DNA of 64,000 nucleotides from Streptomyces sp. CG1 (GTDB lineage Bacteria; Actinomycetota; Actinomycetes; Streptomycetales; Streptomycetaceae): NCBI RefSeq assembly GCF_041080625.1, contig NZ_CP163518.1, positions 9,231,501 to 9,295,500 of the forward strand, read 5' to 3'. Shown piece by piece: positions 16,994 to 26,098 of this stretch (position 1 is its first letter; each line of letters starts with the position of its first letter). The notes under the pieces were generated by a model. It saw only the letters and a program-made list of their open reading frames with translations, ran no database searches and was not told where the DNA came from. The position numbers and the translations under genes were made by a program.

Positions 16994-17965
16994 GTGTCCA
17001 CACATTGCACAGCCCCTGCTCGTCGAGGCTCACGGAAGGGCACCTTGGTGGCGGGCGCCCTCGCCACCACCTTCCTCACCGGCATATCGCTGGTCGGCTC
17101 CCCCGCCCCGGCCCACGCCGACGACGGCAACACCTACTTCAAGACCCCGGAGGAAGTCATCGACTTCCTCAGCCAGAGCGCGCCCCTGAACCGGAAGGAA
17201 GCCATCAAGGGCTACCCGGTCAACGGTCAGGACTCGCAGCAGATCAAGCTCGCCGACGTCGAGAAGGTCTACCCGTACAAGGAGGCGCTCAATGACGTCC
17301 CCGCCAAGCTGGGCAGCGGATTCAACCTCGCACAGTCCGCCCCCACCGAGCATGGTCCGTCCATCACCACCGAGGATCCCGACATCCGCAAGAGCAGCAG
17401 CGACGACAAGGAGCCGTGGCTGAGCAACTGGGACGCCAAGTCGATGTGCGGCCAGCCCAGCCACAACCCCGGCGGTGAGCCGATGCCCTGCGGCTTCGTC
17501 GGCGTACTCGACGAGAAGTATCCGATCATGCAGACCTCGGCAGGGGTGATGGGCAAGGCGTCGTTCGACTACAAGTTCGGAGCCACGGTCGGCCAGGACA
17601 CCAGCCAGACCAGTGGCTGGTCCGTCGGCGGAAAGGTCACCTCGGAACTGGCGACGCCTGGCGGGCCGGGCGGCGGCAAGGCCGGCACGGAGCTCAACTT
17701 CACCTACAGCGAGTCGACCACCACGACCAACAAGTGGACGACCATGGTGGAGCAGACCAACAAGTACGAGGTCCCGGACCGTGTGAACGGCTGGGTCGAG
17801 GGGCGCGCCAACGGCGGTAGGTACATCGGGTACATCGTCTACAAGCTCGACTTCACCAACGCCAACGGCGAGCGCAGGCAGAAGATGGTCCTCATCCCGG
17901 CCCGCGTCCTGATCCAGGCACCCGGGAACTCTGTTCCGATGACGTTCGTCAAGCGTCAGGGGTAG
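16994..17965 (+). CDS. secreted protein, aerolysin/ETX-MTX2-like architecture
   Basis: A 323-residue exported protein. A typical signal peptide ends AHA-DD at residue 42. A Cys pair (152, 166) flanks a Gly/Pro-rich loop. Residues about 188-262 form a long run of alternating Ser/Thr-rich strands: ATVGQDTSQTSGWSVGGK, a Gly/Pro turn, then LNFTYSESTTTTNKWTTMVE and TNKYEVPDRVNGWVEGRA. This pattern (paired amphipathic strands, then a conserved V.VP-like strand) is what the insertion region of aerolysin-like beta-pore-forming proteins looks like. That assignment is by pattern only. A GGAG lies upstream of the GTG start at 16994. It stands alone between the ABC remnant and the GH9 gene. Confidence 0.7.
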   Translation: MSTHCTAPARRGSRKGTLVAGALATTFLTGISLVGSPAPAHADDGNTYFKTPEEVIDFLSQSAPLNRKEAIKGYPVNGQDSQQIKLADVEKVYPYKEALNDVPAKLGSGFNLAQSAPTEHGPSITTEDPDIRKSSSDDKEPWLSNWDAKSMCGQPSHNPGGEPMPCGFVGVLDEKYPIMQTSAGVMGKASFDYKFGATVGQDTSQTSGWSVGGKVTSELATPGGPGGGKAGTELNFTYSESTTTTNKWTTMVEQTNKYEVPDRVNGWVEGRANGGRYIGYIVYKLDFTNANGERRQKMVLIPARVLIQAPGNSVPMTFVKRQG

Positions 17966-18205
17966 CAGCGCACTTCCCCTGAATCACCTGGGGTGGCCCC
18001 GTCCCTGCGGCGGATTAGCACGGGGCGGGGGCAGCCTGCGGCTTCGGGCGGGGCCACCCTGCGGCGTCGAGGGACTGCAGGGCGGTGATCACCCGGAACG
18101 TGTCCCCGCCCTTCGAGTGATCACGGGGACCGGTCGTCGTGCGGCGGGTCGGACGGGATCCCCGGCGACCTGCACGCCGTAGACCGTGTGGGGCTCGGAC
18201 AGGCC
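17966..18205. other. convergent intergenic region
   Basis: No gene is seen between the convergent ends of the secreted-protein gene and the GH9 gene. A possible weak hairpin pairs GCCCCGT near 17996 with ACGGGGC near 18020. Nothing else stands out. Confidence 0.4.
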
Positions 18206-20125
18206 CTACGGCCCTGTGGAGAGGCTGAACGTCAGCAACGCGGTGGCCGTGAAGTCGTCGGCGGCTTCGACGGTCTGCCAGGCGCCGACATGGTCCCGGT
18301 AGCCGCCCTCGTGGCCGTTGAAGGCGGAGAAGGGGTCGCCCGCTCGGGTCGGGCACGGGCGCATGGTCGGCAAAGAGTTGAGTTCCTTGAGCCTGGCTGC
18401 CTTGTTGGGGCCGTTGACCACGCCGCCTGCGAGGATGTCGCCCGTGCCCGTGAGGCTGCCTGCGAGGTTGGCGGCCTGGTGCTCCGGGCAGTGCGGGAAC
18501 GTGGATCCTTCCCCGATGACGAAGGACGATCCCCAGGCGTTGACGCCCAGCGCCCAGTTGCGCTGCTGGGTGGCGAAGCTGTCGTAACGGGAGTCGCCGG
18601 TGACCCGGTGGTACAGCAGTGCGGTGGTGGCCAGGCCGAAGGTGTGGGGCACGGAGTCGAAGTCCGTGTAGTCGGCACCCGCTCGGAAGGGATCCCGGGC
18701 CGCGTGAGCCTTGCCGTCGTCAAGTTGCCGCTTGAGGTCGGCGACCAGCTGCGCGCGGCTGACCTCGCCGCTCGGCCGGCCGTCGTCGATCAGCTTCGTG
18801 AGATCGGCGTGTGCCAGGGCGCTGACGTCGCCCAGTCCGAGGGTGCCGAGGTTGTCCGAGTTCAGGTACTGATTGGCCCAGTGGCCGGCCTGGCGGGACC
18901 ATTCCTGTGTCCGGTCGTCGCCCAGAGCCTTGCCGGCCAGGGCCAGTTCCGCGGCTCCGAACTCCATGTCGTCCTCCCAGGACGACTCGGGGTAGAAACC
19001 GTGGGGAAACGCGGTGACCAGCTGCCCCTTCGGGGAGGTGTCGGCGAGTGCGTAGATCTGGGCGGCCTTCTCCAGTTCCGTGCGAGCCCGCTCCGGGGCG
19101 TCTACGGCGTCCAGTTGCGCGGCCAGCGCGAAGGTCGCGGCGACCCGCCCCGCGAGATTGGGGCTGATGGGCTCGCCGGGAGGCGCCGCGCGGAAGACCG
19201 GCCGGTGTTTGATCGTGTAGTCGGGGTCGCCGGGCCGGACCCGCATCGCGTCGTCGGCTTCGGGCAGCCGCCACACGTCGTGATCGGAACGTACCTTGCC
19301 GGTGCCGTCATCGGTGTCGCCCACGCCTATGCCGACCTGGACGTAAAGGGTGGCGGAGGAGGCGTCCCACATCTTGTCCAGCCAGTCCAGCCCGTGGCGG
19401 GCCTCCTCGGCCAGCTTCGCACCGCCGGCCGGGGTCGTGCGCTGAGCCAGGAGGAGGCTCGCGGTGGAGTACGAGGCGGTGTGCGTGAACTTCAGGAAGT
19501 CGCCGGCGTCGAACCAGCCGCCGGAGACGTCGACCGGGCCGCCCACGGGCTTGAGAGGTTCGAGCAGTCGCTCGGCGTCTTCACCGTAGACGGGGGTGTC
19601 ATAGACCGTGGCCTGCCGGTCGGCCAGATGTGAGGGCTTGCGCCGCAGCACGCCGGGGTCTACTTCGGCTCCGTCGCGCTGGGCTGTGAAGAAGCGGACG
19701 TTGTCCTGGACGACCTTGTCGAACAGCTCGTGGGCGGGCGCCACACGGAACTTCGGCGAGGTCGCGTGGAGCTCGCCGGTGACCTCCACCTGGTAGTCGC
19801 CGGGAGTCGTGAGGCGGGACAGGTCCAGGGTGCGGACGGAGTCGTAGGTGCTGTTCCATCGCCCCGTGGCGGGGCCGGCTGTGCCGGACAGCACCTCCCT
19901 TCCGGAGGCATCGAGCACCCGGAAGGGCGCCCGGTCGGCGGGGCGGGACGTCATCAAGTAGGCGTGCTTGGTCTCGCCGGGTGCGTAGCCGACCTGGTCG
20001 ACGCGGACCACGGCGGCGGGCGGACCGGCTCCGGGACGGGACGGCGGCAAGCAGGCGACAGCGAGGACGGTGGTGGCGACACCGGCGGTGACAAGGATGA
20101 TCACGCGATTGCGTTGCTTGGACAT
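18206..20125 (-). CDS. exported glycoside hydrolase family 9 (endoglucanase-like)
   Basis: A 639-residue GH9 enzyme expected to cut beta-1,4-glucans outside the cell. A hydrophobic leader ends near LAVACLPP, so a lipoprotein anchor at Cys25 is possible, though the -3 Ala is atypical. An Ig-like CelD_N domain follows (about 38-130: VRVDQVGYAPGETKHAYLMT). The (alpha/alpha)6 catalytic domain starts near 160; the catalytic base pair is in GGWFDAGDFLKF and the proton-donor Glu is probably in AWQTVEAADDFTATALL near the C-terminus. No carbohydrate-binding module is seen. It follows the OmpR-type regulator and kinase genes on the same strand, 100 bases after the kinase stop. Confidence 0.88.
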   Translation of the reverse strand: MSKQRNRVIILVTAGVATTVLAVACLPPSRPGAGPPAAVVRVDQVGYAPGETKHAYLMTSRPADRAPFRVLDASGREVLSGTAGPATGRWNSTYDSVRTLDLSRLTTPGDYQVEVTGELHATSPKFRVAPAHELFDKVVQDNVRFFTAQRDGAEVDPGVLRRKPSHLADRQATVYDTPVYGEDAERLLEPLKPVGGPVDVSGGWFDAGDFLKFTHTASYSTASLLLAQRTTPAGGAKLAEEARHGLDWLDKMWDASSATLYVQVGIGVGDTDDGTGKVRSDHDVWRLPEADDAMRVRPGDPDYTIKHRPVFRAAPPGEPISPNLAGRVAATFALAAQLDAVDAPERARTELEKAAQIYALADTSPKGQLVTAFPHGFYPESSWEDDMEFGAAELALAGKALGDDRTQEWSRQAGHWANQYLNSDNLGTLGLGDVSALAHADLTKLIDDGRPSGEVSRAQLVADLKRQLDDGKAHAARDPFRAGADYTDFDSVPHTFGLATTALLYHRVTGDSRYDSFATQQRNWALGVNAWGSSFVIGEGSTFPHCPEHQAANLAGSLTGTGDILAGGVVNGPNKAARLKELNSLPTMRPCPTRAGDPFSAFNGHEGGYRDHVGAWQTVEAADDFTATALLTFSLSTGP

Positions 20126-20224
20126 GCCAGAAGGCTGCCGACGGCATCATGAGGAAATCGTGAGGCGGCCCGCGCAGCTCGCACAGCGCCCACGGCTCCG
20201 CATCGCCCGTGCGCCACCGCGGCG

Positions 20225-21499
20225 TCACACGGGGGGACCGGATGATTTCCGCGGGATGACCAGTTCGGCTACGGCCCCGCCTCCGGGGGCGTCGCTGATG
20301 CGCGCGGTGCCGGAGTGCAGATCGGCCACCCACCGCACGATCGCCAGCCCGATCCCCGTACCCCCTCCAGGTCCTGCCGCCCGCCGGCCGAATACCCGCT
20401 CCCGCGAGGACGGGGCCACCCCCGGACCGTGGTCGCGCACGGCGACCCTGCCCTCCGCGACCACCACATCGACCCGGGCCCGCTCTCCCGGGGCAGCCCC
20501 GTGCCTGAGGGCGTTGTCGATCAGATTGCGCACCGCCTGGGCCAGCAGCTCCGGATCGCCGTGCACGACCGTGGGCTCGGCCCGCACCGTCACCTCGGCG
20601 CCCGAGGCCGGTAGTTCGTCGACGACCTGCTCGACGACCTGGTCGAGCCGGAGCGCCGTCCGCTCCACCCGCTGCGTGCCGACCTGTACGCGCGCACGGG
20701 CCAGCAGGCCGGCTACCAGCCGCCCCATCTGATCCACCAGTCGCGTCGCGTCGCCCAGCGCCTTGGCGGAATCCCCCGGTGACCGCGCACCGGCCTCCGT
20801 GACCAGCCTGAGCGTGGCCAGTGGGGTGCGCAGCTCGTGGGCGGCCTCGGACAGGAACTGCTCCTGCTGGTCCAGGGCCCGCAGCGCAGGACGCATGCTC
20901 CGTCCCGACAACAGATGCCCGGCCCCGGCCGCCGCGGCCACAAGCCCCAGACCGCCGAGGACGAGCCACCGCACGAGACGGTCATGGTCGCGTCGCCCCG
21001 CCGCAGGGTCACCTACGGCGACGACCACCGCACCGATCCGGTCGTCGTCCCACACGGGTGCTGCTGCCAGCCGGACGGTCCGTCCGTCGCTGGCGGTACC
21101 CCGCTCCACGACAGTCTCCTGGTCGTGTCTTGCCCGCTCACCGGTCTCGCTCAGCCCGGCCAGCCGTGGCAGGAGCGCGGCGCGGCGGGCAAAGCGCTGC
21201 CGCGCGTGGTCCGCCGCGTCCCACTCCACCACCGCCACCGCGGCCGGACCCTGGACCAGGTCGTCCTCGCGCAGCGGTCCCAAGTGCAGTACGCCCTGGT
21301 CGTAGTAGACCGCACGGGCCAAGGCCGTAGCCCGCCGGTTGAGATCGCCGTCCAGGGCATCGGCGCGTGATCGGGCGTCGATCGCCGCCGCGACCGCGGC
21401 CAGAGCGACCAGGCACACGGTGGTGGTCAACGTGAACAGGCCGGTCAGCGCCCACCGCAGTCGCCGCAACCGCGATGCCGCAGGGCTGTCGACGCTCAC
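20225..21499 (-). CDS. OmpR-class sensor histidine kinase
   Basis: A 424-residue membrane kinase. A first helix spans about 14-36, followed by an extracytoplasmic sensor region of about 120 residues. A second helix lies near 160-180 (WLVLGGLGLVAAAAGAGHLL). The H-box is FLSEAAHELRTPLATLRL, followed by the N-box NLIDNALRHG and the G boxes VRDHGPGV and GTGIGLAIVRW. No clear HAMP domain is present. The GTG start overlaps the regulator stop (GTGA), so the pair is coupled. With the GH9 gene downstream, it may sense a polysaccharide-related or envelope signal. That role is inferred from position. Confidence 0.88.
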   Translation of the reverse strand: MSVDSPAASRLRRLRWALTGLFTLTTTVCLVALAAVAAAIDARSRADALDGDLNRRATALARAVYYDQGVLHLGPLREDDLVQGPAAVAVVEWDAADHARQRFARRAALLPRLAGLSETGERARHDQETVVERGTASDGRTVRLAAAPVWDDDRIGAVVVAVGDPAAGRRDHDRLVRWLVLGGLGLVAAAAGAGHLLSGRSMRPALRALDQQEQFLSEAAHELRTPLATLRLVTEAGARSPGDSAKALGDATRLVDQMGRLVAGLLARARVQVGTQRVERTALRLDQVVEQVVDELPASGAEVTVRAEPTVVHGDPELLAQAVRNLIDNALRHGAAPGERARVDVVVAEGRVAVRDHGPGVAPSSRERVFGRRAAGPGGGTGIGLAIVRWVADLHSGTARISDAPGGGAVAELVIPRKSSGPPV

Positions 21500-22191
21500 C
21501 GGTCCATCAGCTCCCCGGCCACTGGCTCCTCCCTGACGTCGATCACGAACCCGGCACCTCGCACGGTGCCGATCACGGCTGGGGTGCCGAGCTTGCGACG
21601 CAGCTGCGCGATCACCGCGTCCACCACGTTCGATGCCGGCTCCGCCATCTCGTCCCAGCAGCACTCGATCAGGTCGGTGCGCGACACCACCTGCCCGACC
21701 CGGGCCACGAGAAGTTCCAGAACTGCGAACTCCTTGGCGGTGAGCGTCAGCAGGACGCCGGAGCGCCGCACCCGGCGTCGAGCCAGGTCCACTTCGAGGT
21801 CACCGACCACCGCCACGGGTGGGCGGGGCTGCTCGGCGCGCCGGCAGAGCGCACCGACGCGCGCGGCCAGCTCCGCGAACGCGAAGGGCTTGACCACGTA
21901 GTCGTCAGCGCCGTCATCGAACCCGGCCACTCGCTCCGCCACGGCATCCATCGCCGTGAGCATCAGTACGGGAACCCGCACACCCGCCCGGCGCAGGTCC
22001 CGGACCAGTGCCAGCCCATCCCCGTCGGGCAGCCCCCGGTCGACCACCAGGCAGTCGTAGGCACTGACAGCCAGTTTGAGATCCGCCTCCGCCAGCCGAT
22101 CCGCGAGATCCACCGCAAACCCGGCCGACCGCAGACCCGACAGCACCACCCGGCCAAGCTCCCGGTCATCCTCCACCACCAGCACGCGCAT
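21496..22191 (-). CDS. OmpR-family response regulator
   Basis: A 231-residue regulator. The receiver domain starts MRVLVVEDDRELGRVVLSGL. The phospho-Asp is in DCLVVDRGLPDGDG (about 51), and the switch Thr/Lys are in LMLTAMD and YVVKPFAF. A winged-helix domain follows, with LTLTAKEFAVLELLVARVGQ and the recognition region SNVVDAVIAQLRRKLG, ending GTVRGAGFVID. It heads a regulator-kinase-GH9 run on the minus strand. Confidence 0.92.
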   Translation of the reverse strand: MRVLVVEDDRELGRVVLSGLRSAGFAVDLADRLAEADLKLAVSAYDCLVVDRGLPDGDGLALVRDLRRAGVRVPVLMLTAMDAVAERVAGFDDGADDYVVKPFAFAELAARVGALCRRAEQPRPPVAVVGDLEVDLARRRVRRSGVLLTLTAKEFAVLELLVARVGQVVSRTDLIECCWDEMAEPASNVVDAVIAQLRRKLGTPAVIGTVRGAGFVIDVREEPVAGELMDR

Positions 22192-22417
22192 GGCCCCGAG
22201 CGTAAACGGCCACGGGGAACCGCCATCACCCGCGATCGCAGAGCGATCAGATCGGGGTGTGCGACCGAGGGAACCGCAGACCTATGGGTGGTGACTTTCG
22301 CAAACGCCCGGAGGCTGACCTGTGCCCGTGGGCACTTGTTGCTGCCGGCCGGCCCGCGTTCGGCGGGCATCGATGCGACAGGGCGCGTGGTGCTCCTTGA
22401 ACGGAAGGATCGGTGCC

Positions 22418-22576
22418 ATGGGCACCGAGAAGGGCTGGGTGTATCGAGTCGACGAGCCGCACGGCTCCCAGGGCTGGCACGCCTGTGGCGGCCATCCCGA
22501 GCGGTGGCGGGGGACCATCATCACCGACGAGCCCAAAGACGGCGCCGAGTCGCCAGTCGCCCATAGGGCACCGTGA
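22418..22576 (+). CDS. small hypothetical protein (52 aa)
   Basis: An ATG at 22418 follows GGAAGG at 9 bases. The 52-residue product has a compact, aromatic-rich core: MGTEKGWVYRVDEPHGSQGW, then HACGGHPERWRGTIITDEPK. I do not recognise the family. The composition (Trp, His, Asp, Lys) is more protein-like than the surrounding frames. It lies alone, divergent from the OmpR-type regulator. It could be a genuine small protein or the head of a lost gene. Confidence 0.45.
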   Translation: MGTEKGWVYRVDEPHGSQGWHACGGHPERWRGTIITDEPKDGAESPVAHRAP

Positions 22577-22824
22577 CCGTCGGCGGGCAGCGCCTCCTCC
22601 GCAAACGGGCCGCGGCCTCCCTCTCCAACCGCCTCCGCCACCGCTTCCTCGCCGTCACAGTCATTTCCTATGACCGGGTGTGGGAGTCTGGCCAACCACC
22701 AGTCGACGTCCCAAGAAGCGAACATTGCTTGATGCGGCATTGGACATCACCAACAGCATCCGGAATTGCGGTCTGGAGAAGACGAGCCGTGAGGCATGGC
22801 CACTGAACCCCTTCGAGAGGGTTC

Positions 22825-23249
22825 GTGATCTCTCCTAGGTTGGCCCGCGTGATGATTGAGGTGCCCTACCAGCCGCTTCCGGTAGACCAGTCGGACGTTC
22901 GCTACGCCCATGGCCCCGACTCGGCTGTCCAACCTGGCGTACCTGTCGGCGAGACAACCGAGTTCGGCTGGAACGAGAGTGCGATCTACCCGGGCACGTC
23001 CCGCAAGTTCTGGGTTCACGTGCCCGCCCAGTACGACCCCGCACAGCCGGCGTCGCTGATGGTGTTCCAGGACGGATGGTGGTACCTGGACCCCGAAGGA
23101 GAGGTCCGCGGCGCGATCGTCCTGGACAACCTCGTCCACCGCGGCGACATCCCGGTCACCATCGGCCTGTTCGTCGACCCCGGCATCTTCCCCGACGCCG
23201 AGGACCCGAAGAACCGCAACACCGAGTACGACGCATTCGACGACCGGTT
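22825..23249 (+). pseudogene. enterochelin-esterase-like hydrolase, truncated by an IS remnant
   Basis: The N-terminal third of an esterase of the Fes/esterase-D type is readable. It includes TEFGWNESAIYPGTSRKFWV, HVPAQYDPAQPASLMVFQDG and NLVHRGDIPVTIGLFVDPGI, ending NTEYDAFDDR. The match stops abruptly at about 23250, where IS110 sequence on the other strand begins. The catalytic Ser and His are lost. Possible starts are a GTG at 22825 or an ATG at 22852. Confidence 0.75.
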
Positions 23250-23415
23250 GCCGTTCCGCTGCCCGGAATCGTGCGATGCCGGATCCAGGCCGGTGAAGGC
23301 CGCGAGTCGGTCCGGGCTGTCGAAGGCCGTGAGATCGTCGCCGATCGCAGCGAGGAACTCGGCGCCCAGAGCGGCCCGATGCCGGGCATGCTGGCATGTT
23401 GCATGTTCTCTACGG
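23250..23415 (-). mobile_element. IS110-family transposase fragment
   Basis: On the minus strand a short piece of a Transposase_20 domain is readable: MPGIGP, then after a frameshift ALGAEFLAAIGDDLTAFDSP and DRLAAFTGLDPASHDSG. Both ends are missing. It truncates the esterase gene on one side and lies close to the end of the DUF3887 gene on the other. Confidence 0.7.
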
Positions 23416-23484
23416 AGTGCCTGCTTTCTGTCGCGGCCTTGTTGTTCTGTCGACGCCGTCATTGGAACGCTGCGGTCGCCCAAC

Positions 23485-24060
23485 TCACGCTCCTGCTCCT
23501 CCCGTCACGCAGGATAAGGGGGCGGCGGTGATCGCCTTGGTGGTCGGCACAGGCGAACGCCTGATCTGCGAGATCGGGACTCCTGGCTTCAGAAGAAACA
23601 GACCGGCGATGGTTCCGTCTTTGTTGAAGCTCACCCGGAACTCACCGGGCTGGTGTTCCATGCGGAGCGGCACACTGACCACGGTGAATTTGCCGAACGC
23701 GTTGTCTTTGGGATTCCCGTGCGACTGGTAGCGTCCGAACTGATGCTGGTAGGCCGTCCAGACCTTCGCGAGTGCGTCTGGTGGCAGCTGTTTGCGCATC
23801 GTCGCGTCGAAGTGGGCTGTGGCCGCGGCGAAGCTGCCATGCACGATGTCGTTGAGAGTCTGCAGGGCGAACCGGTCGCTCTGAGTCTCGGCCCTGGCTC
23901 TTGCTACGGCTGAGACCGTGACCTGCGCGGTGCCGTGGGCCTGCGCCGCGGCCGGCGCGGAATCGGCAGCCGACACCAGCGTGCTTGAGGCCAGCGCGGC
24001 CGTGACTACTGCCTGGACGACTCGCCTCTTGCTGCTGAACGGTGTTTCTTTCTCGGACAC
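23485..24060 (-). CDS. secreted DUF3887-domain protein
   Basis: A protein of about 191 residues with a signal peptide (VVQAVVTAALASSTLVSA). One DUF3887 domain spans about residues 60-160: LNDIVHGSFAAATAHFDATM, KVWTAYQHQFGRYQSHG and FTVVSVPLRMEHQPGEFRVS. The domain often sits before an alpha/beta hydrolase. Here the protein ends about 30 residues after it, close to the IS110 fragment, so it may have lost a downstream domain. The start is uncertain: GTG at 24060 has AGAAGG 11 bases upstream, while the frame can extend to a TTG at 24081. Function is unknown. Confidence 0.65.
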   Translation of the reverse strand: MSEKETPFSSKRRVVQAVVTAALASSTLVSAADSAPAAAQAHGTAQVTVSAVARARAETQSDRFALQTLNDIVHGSFAAATAHFDATMRKQLPPDALAKVWTAYQHQFGRYQSHGNPKDNAFGKFTVVSVPLRMEHQPGEFRVSFNKDGTIAGLFLLKPGVPISQIRRSPVPTTKAITAAPLSCVTGGAGA

Positions 24061-24367
24061 CAGGACCACGGCCTTCTGCAATTTGGTGGGTGCCGGGTAA
24101 TTTCATCTTGCTCCATTCGCTCTTCCTTCGCATTGCGGGTGGGCGACGAGGGATTTTGGCAGCCTGCTCAAACGGATGGGCGGGGTAGTGGGACTTCCCG
24201 GGCTGGTGCTCGTCGGACAGGGAGCGAGCGATGGGCTGGAGGCAGGCGGCGCGGAGGAGGTTTCGGGGCGGTTCGCGGTCGCGGGAGTCAAGCCGCGGTG
24301 CTGGCCGGTTCGAGGCGAGGTGGACGCCCCGTCGGGACGGCTTGCGATCGAGGGCGGCGGGCGAGCG

Positions 24368-25825
24368 GTGAGTGCCGTGCGGGCCGGGCGTCGTCGACGT
24401 GGGGCGCTGGCGGTCCTGCTGACTGCCGCGTTCATGGGGATCCTTGATGTGCTGATCGTGAACGTCGCGGCTCCGTCCATCCAGCGTGACCTGCGGGCAG
24501 GCTTCAGTGACATCCAGCTCGTCGTCAGCGGCTATGTGCTGGCGTATGCCGTCGCCCTGACGTCGGGAGGCCGGCTGGGTGATTCGCTGGGCAGACGACG
24601 GGTTTTCCTCACCGGGCTGCTGGCGTTCGTGGCGTGCAGCGCGGGTTGCGCGCTGGCGCCGTCGGTCGGGGTGCTGATCGGGCTGCGGGTCGCGCAGGGG
24701 CTGGCGGCGGCGCTGATGCTGCCTCAAGTGCTCTCCGTCATCCAGGACGTATTCCCTCGTCAGGAGCGGCCGCGGGCTCTGGCCCTGTACGGCGCGACGA
24801 TGGGGATGGGGGCGGTGGTCGGGCAGATCGTCGGTGGCGCGCTCATCCGCGCCGACGTACTTGGGCTGGGTTGGCGCTCGGTGTTCTGGGTGAACGTGCC
24901 GATCGGCCTCGCCGTGGCCGCCTGCGTCCCCTTCGTGGTCCCGCACAGCCGGCCGGTGCGACGGCCGGTGGACGCCCCCGGCCTGCTCCTCACCGCCGTG
25001 GCGATGCCCCTGTTCATCTACCCGCTGATCCGGGGCGGCGGTGGCGGATGGACGTGGTGGGTGTGGCCGGCGTTCGCCGGAGCGGCCCTGGCCCTGGCGG
25101 CGTTGTGGTCCGTCGAGCGGCGCCGGGAGCGCACGGGCCGCGCACCGCTGATCGCTCCGTCGCTCTTCCACGGCAGGGGATTCACAACCGGGCTGGGTGC
25201 GGCGTTGGTTTTCTCCTGCGGCAACTACGGGCTGTTCCTGCTGCTGGCCTACGTCTTCCAGGAGGGACTGCACCTGTCGCCGCTCGCGTCGGGGGTGGGC
25301 TTCCTGCCGCTGGGGCTGGGCTTCGCAGCGGCCTCGCTCGCCGGACGACGGCCGGCTGTCCGGCACGGAAACCGTCTCCTCACGTCGGGCGCGGGCACGA
25401 TGGTCCTCGGTTATCTGGTCCTGGCGGCCACCCTGGCCCGGGGTCCGGCCGCTTCCGCCGGCATACAGGCCCTGGCCATGGCACCGGCGTTGCTGATCGC
25501 GGGAGTGGGTCAGGGGCTGGTCGCGGCCCCGCTGATCGGGGTCATCCTCGCCACGGTGCCACCCGACGAGGCGGGAGCGGCCTCCGGAGTCGTCCTGACG
25601 GTCAATCAGCTCGCCAGCTCCCTCGGCGTGGCCGCATTCGGTGCGCTCTTCGTCGCGCTCCTCGGCGCCGATCCCCAGCAGACATCCGCCCGCCTCACGG
25701 CCCACGACTTCACCGACGCCCTGCTGGGATGCGCGTGGGCCTTGCTGGCGCTGGCGGTGGCCACCGGCCTGCTGGCCTGGCGCCTGCCTCCTCCCGCACA
25801 GCCTGCCACGGACACCACACGCTGA
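24368..25825 (+). CDS. MFS transporter, DHA2 (EmrB/QacA-like) family
   Basis: A drug:proton antiporter of about 485 residues with 14 predicted helices. The first helix has the DHA2 signature FMGILDVLIVNVAAPSIQRD. Motif A is GGRLGDSLGRRRVF, and motif C is near ATMGMGAVVGQIVGGAL. The GTG at 24368 places helix 1 about 20 residues in. The open frame runs upstream to 24176, but that part lacks a membrane-protein start. No adjacent regulator survives. A second, broken MFS N-terminus lies 140 bases downstream. Confidence 0.85.
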   Translation: MSAVRAGRRRRGALAVLLTAAFMGILDVLIVNVAAPSIQRDLRAGFSDIQLVVSGYVLAYAVALTSGGRLGDSLGRRRVFLTGLLAFVACSAGCALAPSVGVLIGLRVAQGLAAALMLPQVLSVIQDVFPRQERPRALALYGATMGMGAVVGQIVGGALIRADVLGLGWRSVFWVNVPIGLAVAACVPFVVPHSRPVRRPVDAPGLLLTAVAMPLFIYPLIRGGGGGWTWWVWPAFAGAALALAALWSVERRRERTGRAPLIAPSLFHGRGFTTGLGAALVFSCGNYGLFLLLAYVFQEGLHLSPLASGVGFLPLGLGFAAASLAGRRPAVRHGNRLLTSGAGTMVLGYLVLAATLARGPAASAGIQALAMAPALLIAGVGQGLVAAPLIGVILATVPPDEAGAASGVVLTVNQLASSLGVAAFGALFVALLGADPQQTSARLTAHDFTDALLGCAWALLALAVATGLLAWRLPPPAQPATDTTR

Positions 25826-25966
25826 ACGGCCGCCACCCCAACGGGCGCACATGGCGGCCAAGCGGCAAGGCAACACTGACATCTGCCCCCCAACCCGCAG
25901 CCCCGACCACGAGGCGCAGCCCTCTTCCTGACCGCACAACCCACCGCTCCGCGGACCGGAATCTCC

Positions 25967-26098
25967 GAGCGGGCACACCGTCGCTGGATCCTGGCGGCGA
26001 TGAGCGGCGCTCTGGCGATGACCTTCATCGACGAGACCGGCGTCGGCGCGGCCCTGGCGGTCATCCACCGCGAACTGCACACCAGCCGGGAGGCCCTG
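25967..26098 (+). pseudogene. MFS transporter N-terminal fragment
   Basis: One frame reads ERAHRRWILAAMSGALAMTF and then IDETGVGAALAVIHRELHTS. This is the first helix and loop of a second DHA2-type pump. The match ends after about 44 codons. Confidence 0.6.
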
